A stretch of 5,265 nt of DNA from JAGOUU01 sp964609155. Its GTDB lineage: Bacteria > Pseudomonadota > Gammaproteobacteria > JAGOUU01. Where the stretch lies: assembly GCA_964609155.1 (NCBI GenBank), contig CAZSRF010000054.1, positions 1 to 5,265 on the forward strand, given 5' to 3'. Made by a program: the position numbers and the translations under genes. Below are positions 1 through 4,563 of the stretch, one piece after another (position 1 is the first letter of the stretch; every line of letters starts with the position of its first letter). The notes below the pieces were generated by a model. The model saw only the letters and a list, made by a program, of their open reading frames with translations, did not search any database and was not told where the DNA came from.

Positions 1-2
1 CC

Positions 3-1280
3 ATTGTAAAATACTTTCAGCGTATCAACCTCAATAAGACTGACCTTGACAGCAAAGGCAAAGCCTTTGAAACTTTTATGGGCAGTTATTTCCGCGGCGA
101 CTTCGGACAATATTTTACACCAAGACCGATTGTAAAATTCATTGTTGACAGTTTACCAATTACGCATAAATCAAGAGTGCTTGACACCAGTTGCGGAAGT
201 GGTGGCTTTTTGCTTTACGCTTTGGACAAAGTGAGAGAACAAGCTAACGAATTTTACGACCCAATCAAAGATGAAAAAGACCATTACAAATATTGGCACG
301 ACTTCGCAGAGAAAAACCTGTTTGGCATTGAAATAAACGACCAAATTGCCCGAACCGCCAAAATGAATATGATTATTCACGATGACGGACACACCAATGT
401 AATTGCATCAGACGGTCTTTTGAGTGATACCGAAATGCAAGCCAAGTCGGGCAACAAAGAGTTTAAATACAATTCATTTGACTTTATTATAACCAATCCC
501 CCTTTCGGAAGCATCATAAAGCAAACCGAAAAGGCATATATGCACCAATATAATTTGGCAATTAAAGAAGTGGATTGGTTAAATACAACAGCAAACAGTA
601 AATCGGCTATCCGTGATAGCCAAAGCACCGAAGTATTGTTTATTGAACAATGCCATAGATTTCTTAAAGAGCATGGTTATTTGGCAATCGTTATTCCTGA
701 TGGTATTTTGACCAATAGCAGTTTGCAATATGTGAGAGATAACATAGAAGAAATGTATCGCATTGTTGCCGTTGTTTCTATGCCACAAACTGCATTTACT
801 GCCACAGGTGCAGGAGTTAAAAGTTCCGTACTTTTTTTACGTAAGCACAAAGCCAAACAAACCGAAAAAATAAGCAATCAAAAAGCAAAACTGAAAGAAC
901 AAGTTAAAGATGACAATAACTTTTTGGCAACAGTTGAAAAATGGGAAAAGGAAAAAGCAGAAGCCATTAAGAAATTAGAAGCAAAAGCAAAAAAAGCTAA
1001 TCCTACTTTCAACAAGAAACAAATCACTGACATCATTCAATCAGAAAAATCAGTGGTGCAGACTGCATTTACCGACAAAGTGAATTTGCTGAAAGAAGAA
1101 TTGACCGAGAAATACTTTTTGGCAAAACAAACCGCTTTAGATGATTATCCTATTTTTATGGCAATAGCCGAAGATATTGGCTATGATGCCACAGGCAGAA
1201 GTACCAACAACAATGAGTTGATTGAAATAGGAAAAGAACTATCAAAGTTTATTGCTCACATTAACAAGACGGAGAAGTAA
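3..1280 (+). CDS. hsdM: Type I restriction-modification system methyltransferase subunit HsdM (5' end missing)
   Basis: DNA adenine N6-methyltransferase subunit of a type I restriction-modification complex; with HsdS it methylates the recognition site using S-adenosylmethionine. The frame is open to the left edge, and the residues before the Met at 78 (ending SKGKAFETF) already match the family, so that Met is internal and the N-terminal helical domain lies outside the window. Visible features: the block GDFGQYFTPRPIV from about 99; the SAM-binding motif LDTSCGSGGF (about 180-209); and the catalytic NPPF motif at 495-506, preceded by DFIIT. Further on are IPDGIL (about 696-713) and a Lys/Glu-rich coiled-coil stretch (about 840-1130). 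The C-terminal block PIFMAIAEDIGYDATGR is typical of HsdM. The stop overlaps the hsdS start (TAATG), so the two are probably translationally coupled. The catalytic core looks intact. Family identity is very secure. Confidence 0.95.
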   Translation: MVKYFQRINLNKTDLDSKGKAFETFMGSYFRGDFGQYFTPRPIVKFIVDSLPITHKSRVLDTSCGSGGFLLYALDKVREQANEFYDPIKDEKDHYKYWHDFAEKNLFGIEINDQIARTAKMNMIIHDDGHTNVIASDGLLSDTEMQAKSGNKEFKYNSFDFIITNPPFGSIIKQTEKAYMHQYNLAIKEVDWLNTTANSKSAIRDSQSTEVLFIEQCHRFLKEHGYLAIVIPDGILTNSSLQYVRDNIEEMYRIVAVVSMPQTAFTATGAGVKSSVLFLRKHKAKQTEKISNQKAKLKEQVKDDNNFLATVEKWEKEKAEAIKKLEAKAKKANPTFNKKQITDIIQSEKSVVQTAFTDKVNLLKEELTEKYFLAKQTALDDYPIFMAIAEDIGYDATGRSTNNNELIEIGKELSKFIAHINKTEK

Positions 1281-1282
1281 TG
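1271..1282 (+). promoter_or_regulatory. Ribosome binding site and start overlap for hsdS
   Basis: GGAG at 1271-1274 lies five bases before the ATG at 1280-1282, inside the last codons of hsdM. The ATG shares its first base with the hsdM stop codon TAA (1278-1280). This supports the chosen hsdS start and suggests translational coupling that keeps methyltransferase and specificity subunits in proportion. Confidence 0.6.
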
Positions 1283-2257
1283 AGCAGTTACACTATTCAA
1301 TCAAAGAACCTTGACAAAAATAAGGTTTTCATTTTGCAGAAAAGTGAATTGGAAAAACGACTTGACCCACTTTATTATGCTGTGAATATTTTTGGGTTTT
1401 TAAAAACAACTAAATTCCAGGTCAAGTCAATAAGAGAAGTTGTACAATACACTATCTCAGGTTTTGGCGTAGGAAGAGAAGACCAAGATTTAACAGAGCA
1501 GGGGTATATCCAAATCCGCCCCACAAATCTTGATGAGTTTGGCAATCTTAAATTTGACAGAAATGTTTATTTGGGTGAAGAATATTTAGAAAGTAAAAAA
1601 TCAAACATCGTTCAAAAAGGCGATATTTTATTTAACAACACAAACAGCCAAGAATTAGTAGGTAAATCTGCGTTTTTTGATTTAAATGGTGTTTATTTTC
1701 ATTCAAACCATATTACAAGAGTTAGAGTTGACGAAACCATTTTGCGACCAAAATTTTTATACATACTTCTTAATATATATCAAAAAAGAAAAATATTCTA
1801 CACGCTTTGTACTAATTGGAATAACCAATCGGGAGTAGGAATTGATTTGCTCAATTCGATTAAAATAATTGTTCCAAGCCTTGAAATTCAAGATAAAGTA
1901 ATTAACATTCATCAAAATTCTCTTGCTCAGAAGCAAAAGAACGAAGCTGCTGCCGAGAAACTTTTGGCGAGTATAGATGATTATTTGTTAAAGGTGTTAG
2001 GAATCAAACTACCCGAAACTCCGGAAAATACTTTGAAGAACAGAATATTTACAACAAACATAAATGCTGTAACGGGAAGCAGATTAGACCCATTTTTCCA
2101 TCAGAAACATTTTGATGCATTGAAAAATCCAATTTCTAAATATCCAACAAAACGAATTAAGGAAATCAATGAAGAAATTAAAACAGGTTTACAAGTTCGT
2201 AAAGATTACAGAATATCCTTACTATGGTGCAAATGGCATTATTGGTTATATGGATAA
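1280..2257 (+). CDS. hsdS: Type I restriction-modification specificity subunit HsdS, N-terminal portion (frameshifted)
   Basis: First frame of a broken HsdS, the subunit that recognises the DNA target for HsdM/HsdR. Residues 1-200 form the first target-recognition domain, ending with VPSLEIQDKV (198-207). A helical central conserved region follows (about 203-240, rich in Gln, Lys, Glu and Ala) and ends LLKVLGIKLPE. A second domain begins with SRLDPFF (267-273). This mirrors RLDPLYY near residue 27 and shows the two-fold internal repeat typical of HsdS. From about residue 302 the reading stops looking like HsdS and ends at 2257 within a Trp-rich out-of-frame tail. The expected continuation is in the +1 frame. 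Joined, the protein would be about 449 residues, a normal HsdS length. The break could be a real mutation or a sequencing/assembly error. The intact half (domain plus central helix) resembles truncated HsdS forms known to work as dimers in some systems. Confidence 0.88.
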   Translation: MSSYTIQSKNLDKNKVFILQKSELEKRLDPLYYAVNIFGFLKTTKFQVKSIREVVQYTISGFGVGREDQDLTEQGYIQIRPTNLDEFGNLKFDRNVYLGEEYLESKKSNIVQKGDILFNNTNSQELVGKSAFFDLNGVYFHSNHITRVRVDETILRPKFLYILLNIYQKRKIFYTLCTNWNNQSGVGIDLLNSIKIIVPSLEIQDKVINIHQNSLAQKQKNEAAAEKLLASIDDYLLKVLGIKLPETPENTLKNRIFTTNINAVTGSRLDPFFHQKHFDALKNPISKYPTKRIKEINEEIKTGLQVRKDYRISLLWCKWHYWLYG

Positions 2258-2630
2258 ATACACTCACGATGGTTTGTATTTAGTAATCGGACAAGATGGA
2301 TATATTGGCAATCATTATGTAGTTAATGGCAAATTTTGGGGCAGTAATCACAATTGGGTTCTTAAATTGAAAAGTGGATATGACTATGAATATGTCAAAG
2401 CATCTCTTGACGTTTTAAAATACGATTACCTTATTACAGGTGGTGTTATTCCTAAACTAACAAAAGAAGCTTTAGAAAGTATCCGTATTCCACTTCCACC
2501 ACCTGACAAACAGAAAGAAATAGCCGACCACATAACAGGCATACGACAACAAGCCCAACAACTCAAAGACAAGACAAGCGAACTTTTGAAAAAGGCAAGT
2601 GAAGAGATAGAAAAGATTTTACTTGATTGA
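2169..2630 (+). CDS. hsdS: HsdS C-terminal portion: second target-recognition domain and distal helix (frameshifted)
   Basis: Continuation of hsdS in the +1 frame. HsdS-like sequence starts at EYPYYGANGIIGYMDKY (fragment residues 15-31), a very common block in HsdS recognition domains. It continues through LVIGQDG and WGSNHNWVLK to GGVIPKLTKEALESIRIPLP (91-110) and PPDKQKEIADHI, which mirrors VPSLEIQDKV in the first half. The distal conserved helix (about 114-153) ends the protein. The Met at 2169 overlaps the first frame by 89 bases and is probably not the natural start. However, AAGGAAA at 2159-2165 lies a few bases upstream, so independent initiation cannot be excluded. One extra base, for example in the AAA at 2201-2203, would explain the break: removing it gives a smooth junction of VRK to ITEYPYYG. 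As a stand-alone product it would lack the start of its recognition domain. Confidence 0.85.
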   Translation: MKKLKQVYKFVKITEYPYYGANGIIGYMDKYTHDGLYLVIGQDGYIGNHYVVNGKFWGSNHNWVLKLKSGYDYEYVKASLDVLKYDYLITGGVIPKLTKEALESIRIPLPPPDKQKEIADHITGIRQQAQQLKDKTSELLKKASEEIEKILLD

Positions 2631-2650
2631 GATTGCGTTTATGACAATTT

Positions 2651-2664
2651 TGTCGTATATTGCA
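2651..2664 (+). promoter_or_regulatory. Putative promoter box of array unit 1
   Basis: TGTCGTATATTGCA, identical in all three units. TATATTGC (2656-2663) approximates the Bacteroidota -7 consensus TAnnTTTG. A TTG lies 20 bases upstream (2635-2637), where a -33 element would be expected. The placement ahead of a structured segment that ends in a terminator argues for a promoter. A shared protein-binding site is the alternative. Confidence 0.5.
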
Positions 2665-2669
2665 TACGG

Positions 2670-2763
2670 ACAACAATCACTTGACTATATATCATAGGGG
2701 AGATATAGTCAGTACGTGGTACAACAGGGTCAGGGCAGTTCGCTAGAGCTGCCCTGTTTTTTT
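2670..2763 (+). ncRNA. Putative small RNA, array unit 1
   Basis: Predicted independent transcript of about 94 nt; the 5' end is estimated from the upstream box and is uncertain by several bases. Hairpin I: GACTATAT (2683-2690) pairs perfectly with ATATAGTC (2703-2710), extendable by U-A and U-G pairs. Its 12-nt loop is AUCAUAGGGGAG. A 22-nt linker precedes GGGCAG and contains a small GTAC/GTAC hairpin (2712-2722). Hairpin II is the terminator stem at 2731-2756. The same layout occurs in the next two units with different stem sequences. Function is unknown and I do not recognise a family. The G-rich loop could bind a C-rich RNA or a GGA-binding protein such as CsrA, but this is speculation. 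Confidence 0.6.
2731..2763 (+). terminator. Intrinsic terminator of unit 1
   Basis: An 11-bp stem CAGGGCAGTTC / GAGCTGCCCTG (2731-2741 with 2746-2756, one U-G pair) with tetraloop GCTA is followed by seven T (2757-2763). This is the strongest terminator in the window. It may also end read-through from the hsdM-hsdS operon, since no other terminator follows hsdS. Confidence 0.85.
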
Positions 2764-2781
2764 GTTTGTGTGAGTAAAAAA

Positions 2782-2795
2782 TGTCGTATATTGCA
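2782..2795 (+). promoter_or_regulatory. Putative promoter box of array unit 2
   Basis: Second exact copy of TGTCGTATATTGCA. TATATTGC is at 2787-2794, and a TTG lies 18 bases upstream (2766-2768), close to the spacing in unit 1. It starts 18 bases after the T-run of the unit 1 terminator, as expected for a separate transcription unit. Confidence 0.5.
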
Positions 2796-2800
2796 GTTAG

Positions 2801-2885
2801 GATATGGACAATACGAATCAAGGGGAGTCGTAAGGTTAATACACACCATAATGGGCAGCTCGCAAGAGTTGCCCTATTTTTTTTT
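2801..2885 (+). ncRNA. Putative small RNA, array unit 2
   Basis: Predicted transcript of about 85 nt with an estimated 5' end. Hairpin I: TACGA (2812-2816) pairs with TCGTA (2828-2832) around the 11-nt loop AUCAAGGGGAG. The stem shares no primary sequence with unit 1, but the loop is nearly identical. A 20-nt linker (2833-2852), unlike that of the other units, leads to terminator hairpin II (2853-2874). Hairpin I is the shortest of the three (5 bp) and is supported mainly by comparison with its neighbours. Confidence 0.58.
2853..2885 (+). terminator. Intrinsic terminator of unit 2
   Basis: A 9-bp stem GGGCAGCTC / GAGTTGCCC (2853-2861 with 2866-2874, one G-U pair) capped by the GNRA tetraloop GCAA. 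TA and then nine T (2877-2885) follow. Confidence 0.85.
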
Positions 2886-2895
2886 ATGTGGAAAG

Positions 2896-2909
2896 TGTCG
2901 TATATTGCA
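2896..2909 (+). promoter_or_regulatory. Putative promoter box of array unit 3
   Basis: Third exact copy of TGTCGTATATTGCA, beginning 10 bases after the T-run of unit 2. Unlike the other two copies, no TTG is present about 18-20 bases upstream, so the -33 side is weak. A 6-bp inverted repeat, GCATAC (2907-2912) with GTATGC (2921-2926), overlaps its 3' edge and is unique to this unit. Confidence 0.42.
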
Positions 2910-2914
2910 TACGA

Positions 2915-2999
2915 ATATAAGTATGCTACTATGAATCAGGGGAGTCATAGGGCTGAATTATGGGTTAGCAGGGGCAGTTCGTAAGAGTTGCCCTATTTT
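2915..2999 (+). ncRNA. Putative small RNA, array unit 3
   Basis: Predicted transcript of about 85 nt with an estimated 5' end. Hairpin I: CTATGA (2929-2934) pairs perfectly with TCATAG (2945-2950) around the 10-nt loop AUCAGGGGAG, again keeping the loop while changing the stem. The 21-nt linker (2951-2971) can form a small GCTGA/TTAGC hairpin (2952-2956 with 2965-2969). Hairpin II (2972-2993) is the terminator stem. The transcript would end about 20 bases from the 3' end of the oppositely oriented kinase gene. Confidence 0.58.
2971..2999 (+). terminator. Intrinsic terminator of unit 3 (weaker T-run)
   Basis: A 9-bp stem GGGCAGTTC / GAGTTGCCC (2972-2980 with 2985-2993) with GNRA loop GTAA and two wobble pairs, extendable by a G-U pair at 2971/2994. 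Only ATTTTA follows, so release may be leakier than in units 1 and 2, and read-through would enter the kinase gene antisense. Confidence 0.7.
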
Positions 3000-3020
3000 A
3001 TGTAATAAAAGTAAAAAATG

Positions 3021-4376
3021 TTATTCTACAACAATTGGTAAAGAGATAATAAAGGAAGTACCTTTACCCATTTCGCTTTGCACTTCAATATTCCCGTTCA
3101 TTGCATCATTGCACATTCCCACTATACCTAAGCCAATACCGAGACCTCTTTTGGTTCCAAGTTCCATTTCATTTTGTCCTCGCTGAAATACTTTGAATAG
3201 AGTTTTTAATGTACTTTGGGGAATACCATAACCATTATCTGAAATAGTTATGACGGCTTCATTATTGCTTAATGTCAGCGAAACAGTCACTGATTGTGGA
3301 TGGGGTGAATATTTGAGGGCATTATCAAATAATTCCGTGAGCATAATTTCCAATAATCGAATATGGGTTATGACATGAATTGTCTCGTCACAACCATAAG
3401 TATTAAATGCAATGGAAGATTCGCTATGTCTTTCATGGAAATGATTAACAATCATTTGCACATGTTGTAAAACAGGAACCGGAACTAATGTGTTGGACGA
3501 AATAATGGATTGTACTTGATTTAAACGATCCACGGATTCTGTGATTCTTTGTATGTCATGAAGTCCTTTTTCTATCCCCGATATTCCTTTTGTAAACCGT
3601 GTATCATGGTAAATATCGTGGTTCTGTGAAATTAAACGAATAATATCGAATGAAGCATGGACAATAGTGAGCGGGGTTCTGAATTCATGAGAGATGAGCG
3701 TCACAAAATCAGATTGTTGTTTATTAAATTTTTTGATGATATCCAATGATCTATCTCGTTCATGCTGAATAATCTCACGTTTTTTAATTTCTTCATGTAA
3801 TTGTTGAATGGTCGTTTGTAATTCAGCCGTTCTTTCGATGATTTTTTGTTCTAAATTTTCATTTTGTAATGCTAATTGGGTTTGGGCGGCTTGCAATCGC
3901 AAATGAGTCCGAATACGTGCAACAAGTTCATCTTTATGGAAGGGTTTGACCACATAATCTACGCCTCCGGCNNNNNNNNNNNNNNNNNNNNNNNNNNNNN
4001 NNNNNNNNNNNNNNNNNNNNNNNNNNNNNNNNNNNNNNNNNNNNNNNNNNNNNNNNNNNNNNNNNNNNNNATATGCAGCCGCAATGGCATCAGCGTCAGC
4101 ATCGGCGGTAACGAAGATAATGGGAATGTCTTTGGTTATAGGATTTGCCTTTAGTTTGGTACATACTTCAAAACCATTCATAACGGGCATAGCAACATCA
4201 AGTAAAATAAGGTCAGGTTTGCGTCTTTCGGCGATGCTGATACCTTTTTCTCCGGTTAATGCGGCAAGAATTTCATATCCTTCTGATTTTAATGTTTTTG
4301 TCAGAACATGAATATTGGTTTCTACATCATCAATTGCCAATATAACATTCGAATGAGGTTTGTCTGTTGGTGTCAT
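3021..4376 (-). CDS. Hybrid response regulator-histidine kinase (contains an assembly gap)
   Basis: Soluble two-component protein of 451 codons as assembled, with no transmembrane segment. The receiver domain spans residues 8 to about 155: acidic pair D16-D17, phospho-acceptor D60 in LILLDVAMP, T90 in FVTA, and K144 in VVKPF. A coiled-coil linker follows (about 160-215). The dimerisation/phosphotransfer domain has H230 in TLISHEFRTPL. The HATPase domain shows N352 in ELFDNALKYSP, D380 in SDNGYGIP, the F-box LFKVFQRG (393-400), the G2 box RGLGIGLGIV (410-419) and GKGTSF (437-442). All catalytic signatures are present, so it should be an active kinase, probably controlled by phosphorylation of its own receiver by another kinase. 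Residues 103-135 are unknown (Ns), though the frame is kept across the gap. The ATG at 4376 has no Shine-Dalgarno, only AT-rich sequence. The proximity to flhA hints at, but does not prove, a motility or chemotaxis role. Confidence 0.93.
   Translation of the reverse strand: MTPTDKPHSNVILAIDDVETNIHVLTKTLKSEGYEILAALTGEKGISIAERRKPDLILLDVAMPVMNGFEVCTKLKANPITKDIPIIFVTADADADAIAAAYXXXXXXXXXXXXXXXXXXXXXXXXXXXXXXXXXAGGVDYVVKPFHKDELVARIRTHLRLQAAQTQLALQNENLEQKIIERTAELQTTIQQLHEEIKKREIIQHERDRSLDIIKKFNKQQSDFVTLISHEFRTPLTIVHASFDIIRLISQNHDIYHDTRFTKGISGIEKGLHDIQRITESVDRLNQVQSIISSNTLVPVPVLQHVQMIVNHFHERHSESSIAFNTYGCDETIHVITHIRLLEIMLTELFDNALKYSPHPQSVTVSLTLSNNEAVITISDNGYGIPQSTLKTLFKVFQRGQNEMELGTKRGLGIGLGIVGMCNDAMNGNIEVQSEMGKGTSFIISLPIVVE
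3972..4070. other. Assembly gap of 99 Ns inside the receiver domain
   Basis: The unknown bases fall between ...TADADADAIAAAY and AGGVDYVVKPF of the kinase's receiver domain. In ordinary receivers of this type about one residue separates these two blocks (as in TAKTDTEDIVKGFEAGG). The expected missing length is therefore near 3 bases rather than 99, so the Ns are probably a scaffolder placeholder. The 99 Ns happen to keep the frame. Confidence 0.9.
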
Positions 4377-4417
4377 CGGAGATTTAAGATATTATTGTCG
4401 TTTTTCTAAAAGCAGAG

Positions 4418-4429
4418 CACAATGTTGTG
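4418..4429. repeat. Short inverted repeat in the leader of the kinase gene
   Basis: CACAA-TG-TTGTG is a perfect 5-2-5 inverted repeat about 42 bp upstream of the kinase start. It could be an operator half-site pair, but it is short and may be chance in AT-rich DNA. Confidence 0.25.
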
Positions 4430-4460
4430 ATAAGTAAAAGAATGCTCGCTTTACACAATC

Positions 4461-4470
4461 TACTATAGTA
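4461..4470. repeat. Perfect 10-bp palindrome upstream of the kinase gene
   Basis: TACTATAGTA reads identically on both strands. It lies between the putative promoter box (4494-4508) and the kinase start, so it would be in the transcribed leader. It could be a regulator site; no function is established. Confidence 0.25.
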
Positions 4471-4493
4471 TTCAAGAATCGCATTTGCCTTAT

Positions 4494-4508
4494 TGCTAAA
4501 TTACGACA
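4494..4508 (-). promoter_or_regulatory. Putative promoter of the kinase gene, variant of the array box
   Basis: On the minus strand this reads TGTCGTAATTTAGCA, closely matching the array box TGTCGTATATTGCA with one extra base and keeping TGTCGTA and GCA. The core TAATTTAG fits TAnnTTTG with one mismatch. It points towards the kinase gene and would give a leader of roughly 110 nt. It lies downstream of the flhA terminator candidate, which fits a separate transcription start. Confidence 0.4.
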
Positions 4509-4523
4509 GAAATGTAAGCCGAC

Positions 4524-4549
4524 AAAAAACTCTACCTTTTATGAGAGTT
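4524..4549 (-). terminator. Candidate intrinsic terminator of flhA
   Basis: On the minus strand AACTCT and AGAGTT (4544-4549 with 4528-4533) form a 6-bp stem with a 10-nt loop, and four more T follow. It starts 15 bases after the flhA stop codon. The position is right, but the stem is short and AT-rich, so it is weak. Confidence 0.4.
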
Positions 4550-4563
4550 GATGGCAATGATGT

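Larger units (their letters stand above)
2651..2999 (+). repeat. Three-unit tandem array with shared promoter-like box and two hairpins per unit
   Basis: The exact 14-mer TGTCGTATATTGCA occurs at 2651-2664, 2782-2795 and 2896-2909, spaced 131 and 114 bp apart. Each copy is followed in the same order by a hairpin with a GGGGAG-containing loop and a GGGCAG...GAG(C/T)TGCCC hairpin ending in a T-run. Sequence between these blocks is largely different among units, so this is not a recent simple duplication. No conserved reading frame runs through the units: the frames open here are not shared between copies. The array begins 20 bp after the hsdS stop and ends about 20 bp before the end of the kinase gene, filling the whole intergenic region. 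Confidence 0.85.

Noticed and set aside
171..877. Minus-strand open frames under hsdM
   Set aside because: They are antisense to a clearly conserved methyltransferase and have no recognisable motifs.
2643..2654. GACAA-TT-TTGTC inverted repeat as the hsdS terminator
   Set aside because: The stem is 5 bp with a 2-base loop and no following T-run. It overlaps the unit 1 box, and the strong hairpin at 2731-2763 is a better candidate for ending the operon transcript.
2651..2909. Insertion sequence ends or a transposon remnant
   Set aside because: The 14-mer copies are all direct, not inverted. There is no transposase and no target-site duplication, and each copy is tied to the same downstream RNA structure.
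2716..2984. Small proteins encoded within the repeat array (open frames at 2716-2934 and 2781-2984 on +, 2639-2821 on -)
   Set aside because: The frames run through promoter boxes and terminators, are not shared between units, and encode Phe-rich runs simply from the T-tracts. No unit has a GGGGAG followed at proper distance by a conserved start and open frame.
2651..2999. CRISPR array or integron attC cassette array
   Set aside because: The exactly repeated part is only 14 bp, spaced 114-131 bp apart, with internal terminators and no cas genes or integrase. The hairpins have short GNNA or G-rich loops rather than attC architecture with conserved core sites.
3876..4311. Plus-strand open frames at 3876-4154 and 4084-4311
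   Set aside because: They lie opposite the histidine kinase gene, one runs through the Ns, and neither resembles a known protein. The minus-strand frame has complete receiver and kinase motifs.
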